64,000 nucleotides of DNA from JBBRHH01 sp963788015 (GCA_963788015.1 CAWBEY010000001.1:248001-312000); one strand, 5' to 3'. Positions 18,562 through 29,085 are shown, counted from the first letter of the stretch. Numbers and translations are program-made. Notes: a model not told the origin generated them from the sequence alone.

Positions 18562-19800
18562 TCAGGGCAGGTTGACCTTCAACGGCTTGGGGCCCACGGT
18601 CACTACGGTGAACGGCCCGGGTGGATTCGCCTTTAGATAGGCGTTGACCTGCTCGAGACTGACGGAGTCGATGGCGTCTTTGATTTCGTCGAGCGTGCGG
18701 ATTCGGCCGCGGGTGAAGAAGTCGTGGGCGATTGCGCCGGCGCGGGCGCTGGTGGATTCGCCCTGCATGATTGTGGCGGCCTTGAGGCCGGTCTTGGCGC
18801 GATCCAATTCGGCGGCGCTGATGCCTTCGCTGAGGCGGTAGAGTTCAATGATGAACTGATCGAGCGTGGCCTGGGCGCGGTCGTTGCTGGTGCCGGCGTA
18901 GCCCATGATGCTGCCGAAATCCTTGAGGCTGCTGTAGCCAGCCCAGACGTTGTAGACCAGGCCGCGTTTCTCGCGCACTTCGGTGAACAATCGGCCTGAC
19001 ATGCCGCCGCTTAAGACTTCGGTGGCAAGGCGGAGGGTGTAATAGTCGGGATGGGTTTCGGCGATGGCGGGATAGGCGATACCGATCTGGGTTTGTTCGC
19101 TCTGGTGATCTTCATGGCTGATGCTGGCGGGAATGGGTTGGGGAATGGGCAGGTCCGCGCCTTTGCCCGTCCAGTCGCCAAAATACTTTTCGACCTCGGC
19201 CTTCACTCTGGCGAACTCGATGTTGCCCGCGATAGAGAAGATGGCCCCATTGGGGCAGAATCGCCGGCGGAAGTCGGACTTGATGATGTCGAGCGTCATC
19301 TGCTCGATTTCTTCTTCCTTGCCCATTGAATTTCGGCCATACGGGAAGGGGAAGTGGTTTTCGCGCAGCTTGATGAGCACTTTTTGGCGCGGCTCGTCTT
19401 CGATGCCTTCGAGGGCCTGGAGGGCCAAATCCTTTGCTGCTTGGAAACCCGGCTCGGGAAGGTGGGGCCGGCGGGCGATGTCGGCGTAGACTTCCAAGCC
19501 ATCCATGACGCGGGCGGCGAGGGCGGCGCAGCCCAGGCGGCTATGGTGGACGCCAGCGCTGCTGGATCGCTGGAGGCCGAGGCTGTCGAGGTAATCGGTG
19601 AGTTGCCGGCTGTCGCGATCACCGGCGCCGCGGAGGATGAGATCGGAGAGAATGGTGGCCGCGCCGGTGGATTTGGGGGGATCGTTGGCCGATCCGGCCG
19701 GCACGAGCAGCGTCATGGCGGCTGAATGCACGCCGGGCATTTTTTCCCCCAAGATGGTCAAGCCGTTTGGAAAGGTATGCTGAAGGTACTGGTCGGGCAA
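18562..19800 (-). CDS. M16 peptidase homologue lacking the zinc motif
   Basis: 412 residues with the full M16B fold (HTFPNGLTILGEKMPGVHSA; LPEPGFQAAKDLALQALEGIE; LATEVLSGGMSGRLFTEVREKRGLVY). The place of HxxEH is taken by TGAATILSDLIL, so it cannot bind zinc and should be the non-catalytic partner. The Arg/Tyr-bearing motif near residue 285 that helps bind substrate in the partner is kept. It starts with TTG at 19800 with AGGAG six bases upstream. It lies upstream of the lipoprotein and the catalytic subunit on the same strand. Confidence 0.87.
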   Translation of the reverse strand: MPDQYLQHTFPNGLTILGEKMPGVHSAAMTLLVPAGSANDPPKSTGAATILSDLILRGAGDRDSRQLTDYLDSLGLQRSSSAGVHHSRLGCAALAARVMDGLEVYADIARRPHLPEPGFQAAKDLALQALEGIEDEPRQKVLIKLRENHFPFPYGRNSMGKEEEIEQMTLDIIKSDFRRRFCPNGAIFSIAGNIEFARVKAEVEKYFGDWTGKGADLPIPQPIPASISHEDHQSEQTQIGIAYPAIAETHPDYYTLRLATEVLSGGMSGRLFTEVREKRGLVYNVWAGYSSLKDFGSIMGYAGTSNDRAQATLDQFIIELYRLSEGISAAELDRAKTGLKAATIMQGESTSARAGAIAHDFFTRGRIRTLDEIKDAIDSVSLEQVNAYLKANPPGPFTVVTVGPKPLKVNLP

Positions 19801-20005
19801 CGCACACTCCTGTCTGGTTGTTGTCGACCGGGAATTATAGACGGATCGTGGGGATGGGGAAGGGGGCTGGCGGACAGGCTCAACAATGTTTTTGGACTAG
19901 ACGGCGGCAAGGGAGTTATTCGTGCCGCTGTATTGTGGAGGCGCTGTTCGGTTGGGGTGGCACTGCAAGAGACGTCCCGCCTCGTTTGCCGGGCCCACTT
20001 TCCGC

Positions 20006-20011
20006 TACACT
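20006..20011 (+). promoter_or_regulatory. -10 box of a leaderless tyrS promoter
   Basis: TACACT followed by six bases and the tyrS ATG; no Shine-Dalgarno sequence is present. The -35 region is not convincing. Confidence 0.35.
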
Positions 20012-20017
20012 TGCGTC

Positions 20018-21315
<1,298 letters not shown>

Positions 21316-21322
<7 letters not shown>

Positions 21323-21581
21323 TGATAGCGTGCCTGCAGAAAATCGATCCTGGCCCGACTGATGAGGTAAACGATGCGATGCTCTTGCGTTAGCCGCCGC
21401 GACCACGCGCCCGGTGCTATATTTTTAACGGTTCGGGCTTCCCAATTCCCTTGAAGCGATCACGAAGAATCGCCTCGACCAGATCGATGGCCCGCAGCGC
21501 CACGGCACGATCCTGCTGAACCCACCAGCGCAGGTCATCTCTGAATTCTTTTTGAAACACCGCATCCCGTCGACCGCTCAA
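21316..21581 (-). CDS. YoeB-like toxin, one frameshift
   Basis: RelE/YoeB-family ribosome-dependent mRNA endonuclease. Read as MSGRRDAVFQKEFRDDLRWW and, after a shift near 21425, WSRRLTQEHRIVYLI to FLQARYHY, the canonical YoeB end with the catalytic His/Tyr. The shift lies in a run of five A's (six would restore the frame), so a sequencing error or an inactivating deletion are both possible. The start is TTG 21581, overlapping the antitoxin stop as TTGA. About 87 residues, the usual length. It is downstream of yefM on the same strand. Confidence 0.78.
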
Positions 21582-21853
21582 AGCCCAACCTCGTCGCGCA
21601 AGTGCTCCACAGATTGCGGAGATCCTATGCCTTTGAGCGCACGGTTCAGAGCCGTTTGCAAACGCCGCCGATTTTTGGGCGAGCGCAACAGATGGGCGGT
21701 CTCCATCAGGCCCGCAAGCTCTGACGCCGGGACCATCGCAACGTCTTCGCCTGAACGACGGCGGATGATCACGGTTTCCCGCTGGTTCACGATGTCATTG
21801 CACAGCCGAGACAGGTTCGCCCGGGCGTTGGTGTAGGTGGTTTCGATCGCCAT
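21578..21853 (-). CDS. YefM/Phd-family antitoxin
   Basis: 91 residues opening MAIETTYTNARANLSRLCND, the standard Phd/YefM DNA-binding N-terminus, with VIIRRRSGEDVAMVPASEL following. The C-terminal half would wrap the YoeB toxin. TAGGAG before ATG 21853 is the ribosome site. A perfect 8-bp inverted repeat at 21869-21887 overlaps the promoter region and is the likely autoregulatory operator. It forms a two-gene operon with the toxin. Confidence 0.88.
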   Translation of the reverse strand: MAIETTYTNARANLSRLCNDIVNQRETVIIRRRSGEDVAMVPASELAGLMETAHLLRSPKNRRRLQTALNRALKGIGSPQSVEHLRDEVGL

Positions 21854-21868
21854 GGCCGCTCCTATAGT

Positions 21869-21887
21869 TGTACAGTGTTACTGTACA
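21869..21887. promoter_or_regulatory. Palindromic operator of the yefM-yoeB operon
   Basis: tgtacagt - gtt - actgtaca, 8-bp perfect arms and a 3-base spacer, 16 bases upstream of the antitoxin start. YefM and other Phd antitoxins bind TGTACA-centred palindromes, which fits autoregulation. Confidence 0.7.
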
Positions 21888-22315
21888 GGAGGGCATCTGC
21901 TCAGTCACACCAATTGAGATTCTTGCTGTCGCAACACAATAGAAATGTCGCCGCATGGCTGCGCACGGGGGATGTGCGGGGGATTAAGAGGGATCGCCAG
22001 TGATGGGTTGAAATGCAAGAGGCATGGATCGCCGCCGGCCCTTGAGGATTGACAAGGGGTTAGGGCGAAATCGCTTCTGAAAAAGCGCCCCCAAAGCGCC
22101 CCCGAATCCTCCCTCAAACCTCCCCCGTCTCTCCCCTTTTTTGATGTAAAATTTCCCCGTTTTCTCCCCGGAATCTCCCCCCTTCGACAGGGTCCAATCC
22201 GTTCACCACGAAGGGCTCGAAGACACGAAGGAAGAGAGGATTTGTTGTGGAGTCGGGGAGGAGACTGGGCGGTCGGTGATGGGGGGGTTGGGTTCGTTTT
22301 GTTGTGGACTTGGGC

Positions 22316-22349
22316 GGACATGGGCGGGGCACGCGCCCCGCCCATGTCC
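22316..22349. repeat. Perfect 15-bp hairpin at the palindrome centre
   Basis: ggacatgggcggggc - acgc - gccccgcccatgtcc. It contains the same GGGCG/CGCCC core as 12875-12893 and 35945-35963. Confidence 0.75.
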
Positions 22350-22628
22350 CCCAGATCCAAAATCACCAAAACTTAACTCAACCCTATCGAAAATATCTGC
22401 ACATTTCAGCAGCTTCGCGGGAACTCCTCTCCCCTCCGTGCCTCAGTGCCTCCGTGGTGAAAAAAAATATCTCCCCCGTCGAAGTACCCGCCTTGAGCCA
22501 GCCAAAAGGGGGCGGTTCCGGGGAGAAAACAGGGAGATTTTATGTCGGTTTATGGTCAAAGGGGGGAGGTTTTGGGGAGCATTTGGGGGCATTTTTGAGC
22601 TTCCCCACGAACGGTGGGCGCGCGGTGA

Positions 22629-23489
22629 TTAACTGAGACTGGCCTCGAACGCTTCGGGGCTCTTGTATCCTAACGAGCTGTGCAGACGCTTGCGATTGTA
22701 GAACACTTCGATGTACTCAAAGATCGATCTTCGTGCCTCCTCTCTGGTCGCATACCGCTCATGGTTCACCAACTCCGTCTTGAGCGTGCCCCAGAAACTC
22801 TCGATGCAGGCATTGTCCCAGCAGTCTCCCTTGCCGCTCATGCTGCAGGTCATGCCGTGCAGGTCCAGCATATGCCGGTAATCCTCACTGCTGTACTGCA
22901 CGCCCCGATCACTGTGATGCAGCAAACCATCCTGGGGCCGGCGGTGAGCGATGGCCATGAACAGTGCATCGCTCACCAGGTCCACCTTCATGCCCTCTCC
23001 CATCGACCAGCCGACGATCTTCCGCGAGCACAGGTCAATCACCCCCGCCAGGTACATCCATCCTTCATCGGTGGGAATATACGTGATGTCCACCGCCCAC
23101 TTCTGATTGGGCAGCGCTGCTTCAAACTGCCGGTCCAGGAGGTTGTCGGCCACGGGCTGATGGTGCGAGCTGTCGGTGGTGCGGGGAATGAACTTCTTCT
23201 TGCTTTTGGCCTGAATCTGCTCCTCTTTCATCACTCTGGCCACCGTGTTCTCACAGACGCTTTGTCCCTGGGCCTTTAACGCCTGGAAGATCCTGGGGCT
23301 GCCATACACCTTGCGGTTCTCCTCATGCACCTGCTTGATCTTCACCGCCAGTTCCTTCCGGCGGACGGCTTGATCGCTTACCGGCCTCTTGAGCCAGGCA
23401 TGGTAGCCCGAGCGGCTGACCTCCAGAGCTTCGCAACAGGCCGTTACCGGAAACATGCACAACGATGCTTTGATGAAGGCGAACTTCAC
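22629..23489 (-). CDS. IS3-family transposase OrfB (integrase core)
   Basis: 286 residues with a helix-turn-helix-like start (FPVTACCEALEVSRSGYHAW) and an rve integrase core. The catalytic triad is visible: Asp in WAVDITYIPT, Asp in LHHSDRGVQY, Glu in DNACIESFWGTLKTE. The C-terminal YIEVFYNRKRLHSSLGYKSP is typical of the IS3/IS150 group. It starts at GTG 23489, overlapping the OrfA stop as GTGA, in the -1 frame relative to OrfA. Unbroken, so probably functional. Confidence 0.93.
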   Translation of the reverse strand: MKFAFIKASLCMFPVTACCEALEVSRSGYHAWLKRPVSDQAVRRKELAVKIKQVHEENRKVYGSPRIFQALKAQGQSVCENTVARVMKEEQIQAKSKKKFIPRTTDSSHHQPVADNLLDRQFEAALPNQKWAVDITYIPTDEGWMYLAGVIDLCSRKIVGWSMGEGMKVDLVSDALFMAIAHRRPQDGLLHHSDRGVQYSSEDYRHMLDLHGMTCSMSGKGDCWDNACIESFWGTLKTELVNHERYATREEARRSIFEYIEVFYNRKRLHSSLGYKSPEAFEASLS

Positions 23490-23767
23490 AGCTGCTCCTT
23501 GGCAAAGAACACCGCCGCTTTTTTTAAAATGTCACGCTCCATCGTCAGCCGCGCGTTCTCCTTGCGCAACTGCCGCAACTCCACCTGCAATGCTCCCTCG
23601 CCGCTGGGACCCGCTCCCGCCTGGGCCGAGAACTTACCCACCCAGTAACGCACGCTGCTGGGATCGACACCCAGGCTCTTGCCGGCCTGGCTGACGCTGT
23701 AACCTTGCTGGTTGACCAATTGAACTGCTGACATCTTGAACTCCCGGGTGAACTTCCGCTTTGCCAT
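23486..23767 (-). CDS. IS3-family transposase OrfA
   Basis: 93 residues from ATG 23767 (MAKRKFTREFKMSAVQLV), preceded by GGAG. A helix-turn-helix (YSVSQAGKSLGVDPSSVRYW) binds the inverted repeats and a leucine-zipper-like coil follows (LRQLRKENARLTMERDILKK). It ends four bases into OrfB. The frame continues upstream to 23779, but that start lacks a ribosome site. Confidence 0.9.
   Translation of the reverse strand: MAKRKFTREFKMSAVQLVNQQGYSVSQAGKSLGVDPSSVRYWVGKFSAQAGAGPSGEGALQVELRQLRKENARLTMERDILKKAAVFFAKEQL
23519..23525 (-). promoter_or_regulatory. Slippery A7 run for -1 frameshifting
   Basis: Seven A's on the minus strand (codons TTA AAA AAA) about 30 bases before the OrfA stop. The OrfB frame is open from here, so a -1 slip would make the OrfAB transposase, as is usual in IS3 elements. 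Confidence 0.65.
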
Positions 23768-24041
23768 GATTCGCTCCATGAACAGGTATTATCCTGTCTT
23801 TGGGCGCGCCACCATTCGTGGGGAAGCTCATTTTACGACTGTTTTTGGCCTAAACCCTTATCAATCCTCAACCCCGGTTTTCGAACACGTTTTTGCGCAC
23901 CCCAAAACCGGCCCTTCCGCCACCGACTGCCAACCCGCTACCCCAATGAACCAACGCACCAATGAATCAATGAATCAAATTCCTCGCCCCTCCCCACTGG
24001 ACACATCGAAGACTTGCCCAGACCCGAAGGAACAACCAGCC

Positions 24042-27000
24042 ATGCCAAAACCACGCGCCAAATTCATCGAACAGCTTGAAGACCGCACCATGCTCACGCT
24101 CCTGGGCCAGCAACTATTCCCGGCCGACAACCCGTGGAATCAGAAGATCACGCAGGCCCCCGTCGCCTCCACTTCCAGCGCGATCATGAACTCGATCGTC
24201 TCAACCTACGGCAACGGCCGGCTGCATCCCGACTTCGGCCAGGACACCAAAAGCGCGAATCCGCTTTACGGCATCCCCTACACCATCGTTCACGGCAACA
24301 CGCAAGCCAAGGTTTACGTCGTGATCGACGACTACGCCAGCCAGAGCGACTTGCTGGACTTTCCCATCCCGGCCAACGCAGTCCTTGAAGGCGATCTTCA
24401 AAACGCCCCCGTCGCCAGCCTTGCCACGCGCGGCGATTCCCACCTCATTGTCTGGGACGCCGACAGCAACGTCGCCTACGAGCTCTACAACGCCTCGCGC
24501 CCCAGCGAAAACTCCGACGGCAAGTGGCACGCGGCCGGCGAAGCCGTCTGGAACATGAACACCAACACCTTCCGCAAGCTCGGCTGGACCTCCGCCGATG
24601 CGGCCGGCCTCTCCATCCTCGCCGGCCTCGTCCGGCCCGACGAAGGCCTCCCGGTCAGCGAAGGCGGCCAGGGCGTCATCAATCACGCCATCCGGTTCAC
24701 GCTGCGAAACGCCGTGATTCTCGATCAATTTCTCTATCCCGCCTCACACATCGCCAATCCCGGAAACCACAACGCCGCCATCCAACCCCCCATGGGCTCG
24801 CGCTTCCGCCTCAAAGCCAGCGTCGATATTTCCGGCCTCAACCCCGAGTCCAAAGTCATCGCCACCGCCATGAAAGACTACGGCATGATCCTGGCCGACA
24901 ACGGCAGCAACTTCTTTTTCAGCGGCGCCAGCTACTCCGTCGACACCAACAACGCTTTCGACAAAACCTGGAACGACAGCGACATCCAGGACACAACCCA
25001 CGGCCTCAAGAGCCTCCTCTACAGCAATTTCGAAGTCGTCGATCTTGCGCCGACCATCACCTCCCTCAGCGCCAGCAGCGCCGCGCCCGGCTCGCAAATC
25101 ACCATCACCGGCCAAAACTTCTCCGGCGCGGCAGGCCATCTCCAGGTGCTCTTCGGCAGCACCCCCGCAACCTCCGCGTCAGTCCTCGACGACGCCCACG
25201 TCACGGCCACCGTCCCATCCGTTGCCGGCACCGTCGACGTGCGCGTCCAATCCGGCGTCAGCGATCCCAACGATCCTTCCAACATCAACAGCCCAATCTT
25301 CGGCTACGGAATCTCGGCGACCACGCCCGCCGACCAATTCAGCAACACCGGCGGCCCGGCCAATCACGCCCCCACCACCCCAACCAATGTCTCCCCCGCC
25401 AATGACTCCGCCGGCGTTTCTCTCACGCCCACATTTCAGGCCGGAACGTTCAGCGACCCCGACACCGGCGACACACAATCCGCCAGCCAATGGCAGATCA
25501 TCCGCGTTTCCGACAGCGCAGTCGTCTATGACAGCGGCACCGATGCCACCGACCTCTCTTCTGTAACCGTGCCCAGCGGAAAATTAGCCAACTCCACGCT
25601 CTACCATTGGCAGGTGCGCTTCGAAGACAACCACGGAAGTTGGAGCAATTACTCGCCCGCCACAAGCTTCACCACCGTGGCCGCCACGACAACCAACACC
25701 GCCCCCAACGCTCCCACCAATACCACGCCCGCCGACGCAACAACCGGCGCTTCCCTGACTCCGACATTGCAAGCCAGCGCATTCTCCGACCCCGACACCG
25801 GCGACACCCAGGTCGCCAGCCAATGGCAAATCTTCCGCACTTCCGACAACGCCCTCGTCTACGACACCAACACCGACACTGCCCAGGCCGATCACACCTC
25901 CATCACTGTCCCCGCCGGCAAGCTCGCCAACTCCACAGCCTACACCTGGCAAGTCCGCTACATGGATAACCACACCGCGTGGAGCAACTACTCTTCGCCT
26001 ACAAGCTTCACCACCCTCGCCGCGACCACCAACACCGCCCCCAACACCCCCACCAATCTCCAGCCCGCCGACGGAACCACCGGCGCATCACTCACACCAT
26101 CTTTGCAGGCCAGCGCCTTCGCCGATCCCAACACCGGCGACATTCAAACCGCAAGCCAATGGCAAATCTTCCGTGTCTCCGACAACGCCCTCGTCTACGA
26201 CACGAGCGCCGACACGGCCGTTGCCGATCACACGTCCATCACCGTCCCCGCCGGCAAGCTCGCCAATTCCACCGCTTATCGTTGGCAGGTGCGCTATCTC
26301 GACAACCATCGCGCCTGGAGCAACTACTCCACCCCAACCACCTTCACCACCCTGGCGGCCGTCTCCACCGCCGCCACTCGCATCGACGCCGGCGGCCCAC
26401 TCACCGGGTCCTATGCCGCCGACACCAACTTCAGCGGCGGCAACACCTACGCCGTCACCACCCCCATCAACACCTCCGGGGTCACCGATCCGGCGCCCCA
26501 GGCCGCCTATCAAACCGAGCGCTACGGCAACTTCGGCTACGGCTTCTCCAACCTCACCCCCGGCGCAAAATACACCGTCCGCCTCGATTTCTCCGAAAAC
26601 TATGTCAACGCCGCCGGCCTGCGCACCTTCAACGTCTCCATCAACTCCGTCCCCGTCCTTGACAACTTCGACATCTTCGCCGCCGCCGGCGGCAAATTTA
26701 AAGCCGTCTCCCGATCCTTCACCGCCACCGTCAACTCCACCGGCCAAATCCGCGTCCTCTTCACCAGCGTCAAAAACTCCGCCAAGCTCAGCGCCATCAG
26801 CATCACCCCAATCCCCACCACCACCGCCCCTCTGCCGACAATCGACGCCGGCGGCCCAGCCACCGGCAACTACACCGCCGACTCAGGCTTCAGCGGCGGC
26901 AGCGCCTACAACGCCGGCAACATCCCCATCGACACCTCCGCCGTCACCGACCTTGGCCTCACCCCCGCCCCCCAGGCCGTCTACCAAACCGAACGCTACG

Positions 27001-27293
27001 GCAACTTCTACTACGCCCTGGGCAACCTGAACCCCGGCGCCGCCTACACCGTGCGCCTCGACTTCTCCGAAAACTACGTCACCGCCGCCGACCAGCGCCT
27101 CTTCAACGTCGCCATCAACAACACCGCCGTCCTCACCAACTTCGACATCTACAAAACCGCCGGCGGCCAATTCAAAGCCATCACCAAAACCTTCACCGCC
27201 ACCGCCAACTCCGCCGGCCGAATCACCATCACCTTCACCAGCCTCAAAAACGCCGCCAAAGTAAATGGCATCTCACTACTCCCCTCATTATGA
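24042..27293 (+). CDS. Giant secreted surface protein with TIG, FN3-like and malectin-like domains
   Basis: 1,083 residues. Near the N-terminus FIEQLEDRTMLTLLG is the planctomycete extracellular targeting motif. Residues ~17-335 form an unassigned globular region. Then comes a TIG/IPT domain (APTITSLSASSAAPGSQITI), followed by three near-identical FN3-like repeats, each with SxxPDTGDxQxASQWQI and an SNYSxxTSFTT end. Last are two malectin-like carbohydrate-binding domains, each with TERYGNF and VRLDFSENYV. It probably binds glycans or other cells from the cell surface. ATG 24042 with GAAGGA upstream is chosen; the frame is open to 23736, but that part lies in repeat and IS sequence. The IS3-type insertion may affect its promoter. 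Confidence 0.85.
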   Translation: MPKPRAKFIEQLEDRTMLTLLGQQLFPADNPWNQKITQAPVASTSSAIMNSIVSTYGNGRLHPDFGQDTKSANPLYGIPYTIVHGNTQAKVYVVIDDYASQSDLLDFPIPANAVLEGDLQNAPVASLATRGDSHLIVWDADSNVAYELYNASRPSENSDGKWHAAGEAVWNMNTNTFRKLGWTSADAAGLSILAGLVRPDEGLPVSEGGQGVINHAIRFTLRNAVILDQFLYPASHIANPGNHNAAIQPPMGSRFRLKASVDISGLNPESKVIATAMKDYGMILADNGSNFFFSGASYSVDTNNAFDKTWNDSDIQDTTHGLKSLLYSNFEVVDLAPTITSLSASSAAPGSQITITGQNFSGAAGHLQVLFGSTPATSASVLDDAHVTATVPSVAGTVDVRVQSGVSDPNDPSNINSPIFGYGISATTPADQFSNTGGPANHAPTTPTNVSPANDSAGVSLTPTFQAGTFSDPDTGDTQSASQWQIIRVSDSAVVYDSGTDATDLSSVTVPSGKLANSTLYHWQVRFEDNHGSWSNYSPATSFTTVAATTTNTAPNAPTNTTPADATTGASLTPTLQASAFSDPDTGDTQVASQWQIFRTSDNALVYDTNTDTAQADHTSITVPAGKLANSTAYTWQVRYMDNHTAWSNYSSPTSFTTLAATTNTAPNTPTNLQPADGTTGASLTPSLQASAFADPNTGDIQTASQWQIFRVSDNALVYDTSADTAVADHTSITVPAGKLANSTAYRWQVRYLDNHRAWSNYSTPTTFTTLAAVSTAATRIDAGGPLTGSYAADTNFSGGNTYAVTTPINTSGVTDPAPQAAYQTERYGNFGYGFSNLTPGAKYTVRLDFSENYVNAAGLRTFNVSINSVPVLDNFDIFAAAGGKFKAVSRSFTATVNSTGQIRVLFTSVKNSAKLSAISITPIPTTTAPLPTIDAGGPATGNYTADSGFSGGSAYNAGNIPIDTSAVTDLGLTPAPQAVYQTERYGNFYYALGNLNPGAAYTVRLDFSENYVTAADQRLFNVAINNTAVLTNFDIYKTAGGQFKAITKTFTATANSAGRITITFTSLKNAAKVNGISLLPSL

Positions 27294-27312
27294 AGCCAGC
27301 CCCCTCCACCCT

Positions 27313-28833
27313 CTATCCCTCCATCAACACCAACTGCACCTTCGCCATTGCCCCTGCCGATAAATTACCATTCAACATGACCGCCTCCCTGATCAAAGTC
27401 AGCTTCTCATCCCGCGACGCCACGCTCAGAGCGAGGTTTAACAGCAGCCGCGTCTTCACATCCACCTCCGGATCCATTCCCAGCCCAGCCCGAAAAGCCC
27501 GCTCCGCGTCCGCTTCCCTCTTGAGCGCCATCAAGTTCAACCCCCGATGAAAGTGCAGGTGCGGCATATTCGCGAATGCTCCCAATCCCCGCTCCGCCAA
27601 TTCCAGTTTCTCCCCGGCCTCCTGTCGCGAATCTTCCAGCACCCGCAAAACCTCAAACGCCTCATGCGGCAACGCACCCGCCGCAAGCTGCCGCGCCACC
27701 CACAAATCCGACCTGCAGATAAACCACCCCGGCGCCAGCCGCTCCGCCGCCTCATAGCTCTCGGCCGCTTCCTCATAGCGCCCAAGCCGCAGCAACGCCA
27801 GGCCTCTCCCATAATGCGGATGCGGGTGATACCGGTCCACCGCGCTCGCCCTCTCAAACAACGCAACCGCCTCGTCATATTCCCCCGCGCTCGCCTTCTC
27901 GATCGCCTGCTGGGTCAGCCCCTCACCCAACTGCAATGCAATGCGGTTGCGCTCGTAGAAAATCTTCAGCACTCCCTGCACCTGCCGCGGCACCTCCTCC
28001 ACCTCATACCGCACGTCCCCGATATAGATCACCGCCCGGTTCAGCGGCTCCCCAGCCATCACCAGCTTCGCCTGCCGCCGAAACCGCGCGACATCCGCCG
28101 TCCTTCCATACCGTGCAAGCAAGTCGGCCACCCGGATCGCATAATCCGACGCCGCCTCCCGCTCCCCCAGATACCGATGCGCTTCATAAAGGCTGCTGTT
28201 GTATGTCAGCACACCCTCCGCATCCCCCGCCTTCTCACAAAGCCGCAGCGCTGTTTGATAATGTCCCACCGCCGCCGCCGCATCTCCGCTGTGAAGCACA
28301 CAGTTCCCCAGCAGCCCGTGCGTAACAGGCAGCTTCTGCTCCACCCCAGTCCCCTGCAATCCGCGCACGTCAATCAACAGGTCAGTCAATAGCGTTCTGG
28401 CCTCGTCATAGCGAAGCTGCTCCGCAAGAGCGGCCGCCTCTTTCAGCTTCAACTCCCATTGGATCAGCGGATTGGAAGTCGAGTCCCCGTGCAGCGATGC
28501 CAGCAATGACGGATCGTTCAACCGCGTAGCAAACGTCTGCGCAATCGCCATCACAACCTGCACATGCAGCGCCACCTTCCGCTGATCGTTGCGATTCTCC
28601 GGCGGCACCACCCGCCACCGCTCAAACCGCTCCACAATCTCATCCCGATGCTTCAAGCACGTTGCCGCCAGCGTCTCTGCATTCACTTTCATCGCCAACC
28701 CCAGCCGAAACAAAAGCGGATCATTCGCTGCCGACACTTCTTTCTTCCGACCCGCCGGCCCCTCCGCCCCGGCACCGCCCACCGCTTGCCCCGCTTTCTT
28801 GCGACCTCGCGAAATAAAATCAAAAAATGCCAT
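27313..28833 (-). CDS. Tetratricopeptide-repeat protein, unknown role
   Basis: 506 residues from ATG 28833 (MAFFDFISRGRKKAG). Several TPR helix pairs are visible, e.g. GDAAAAVGHYQTALRLCEKAG, YDEAVALFERASAVDRYHPH and GRYEEAAESYEAAERLAPGW, with others more degenerate. There is no signal peptide or membrane segment, so it is probably a cytosolic scaffold or adaptor. The frame continues seven residues upstream without a ribosome site. It is convergent with the giant surface-protein gene, leaving 19 bases between stops. No partner can be inferred. Confidence 0.8.
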   Translation of the reverse strand: MAFFDFISRGRKKAGQAVGGAGAEGPAGRKKEVSAANDPLLFRLGLAMKVNAETLAATCLKHRDEIVERFERWRVVPPENRNDQRKVALHVQVVMAIAQTFATRLNDPSLLASLHGDSTSNPLIQWELKLKEAAALAEQLRYDEARTLLTDLLIDVRGLQGTGVEQKLPVTHGLLGNCVLHSGDAAAAVGHYQTALRLCEKAGDAEGVLTYNSSLYEAHRYLGEREAASDYAIRVADLLARYGRTADVARFRRQAKLVMAGEPLNRAVIYIGDVRYEVEEVPRQVQGVLKIFYERNRIALQLGEGLTQQAIEKASAGEYDEAVALFERASAVDRYHPHPHYGRGLALLRLGRYEEAAESYEAAERLAPGWFICRSDLWVARQLAAGALPHEAFEVLRVLEDSRQEAGEKLELAERGLGAFANMPHLHFHRGLNLMALKREADAERAFRAGLGMDPEVDVKTRLLLNLALSVASRDEKLTLIREAVMLNGNLSAGAMAKVQLVLMEG

Positions 28834-28907
28834 TCCAACCAACCTTACCCGCAACCATACGCTGCCACAGCGCCCGTGATCTGTCCAACTTTAGAGCTCC
28901 GTCAGAC

Positions 28908-29060
28908 AGGCAGGGGAAGGACCTGGTGCGCTGGAAATACCAGCGCGACATGCACGACTACCTCGCACCATCGCCTCGGTCGATGAAAGCGTCGGCCAGC
29001 TTCTGGATTACCTCAAATCCGCCGGCCTGGAGCAAAACAGATATGCAAGGCGCTGAGATG
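28908..29060 (+). pseudogene. Sulfatase gene relic
   Basis: About 130 bases match the sulfatase gene at 53948-54076 with roughly nine differences, including a one-base deletion (protein QGKDLVRWKYQRDMHDYLA, then the frame is lost). After AAAACAG the relic continues as GATATGCAAGGC, which resembles the sulfatase near 54287, suggesting an internal deletion. No start or catalytic CxPSR motif remains, so it cannot be functional. A sulfatase paralogue probably once lay here. Confidence 0.75.
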
Positions 29061-29085
29061 CGCAGAGGCTTTGGAGAGGGATAAG

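Larger units (their letters stand above)
22596..23830 (-). mobile_element. IS3-family insertion sequence, complete
   Basis: 1,235 bp with imperfect inverted ends that start tgagcttccccacgaa on both sides and differ at one base in the next six. Flanking tttt on each side fits the 3-4 base target duplication of the family. It carries orfA and orfB on the minus strand with a slippery A7 run. It sits 41 bases from the right end of the older palindromic repeat and about 210 bases upstream of the giant surface-protein gene. Confidence 0.9.
22042..23871. repeat. ~590-bp imperfect palindrome interrupted by an IS3-type element
   Basis: With the IS (22596-23830) taken out, two arms of about 290 bp are inverted copies around 22332. 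Paired segments include ttgaggattgacaagg (22042) with its near-complement at 23856-23871, and the ttttctccccgga block near 22160 with tccggggagaaaac near 22520. The ttcaccacgaag block near 22203 pairs with cctccgtggtgaa near 22450, and the centre is ggacatgggcggggc with its exact complement. Arms are diverged, so this is not a chimeric-read artefact. No coding frame is convincing. Origin and function are unknown. Confidence 0.75.

Noticed and set aside
21905..22369. 154-codon frame upstream of the IS3-type element
   Set aside because: Low-complexity, no start signal, and it lies wholly in or beside the palindromic repeat.
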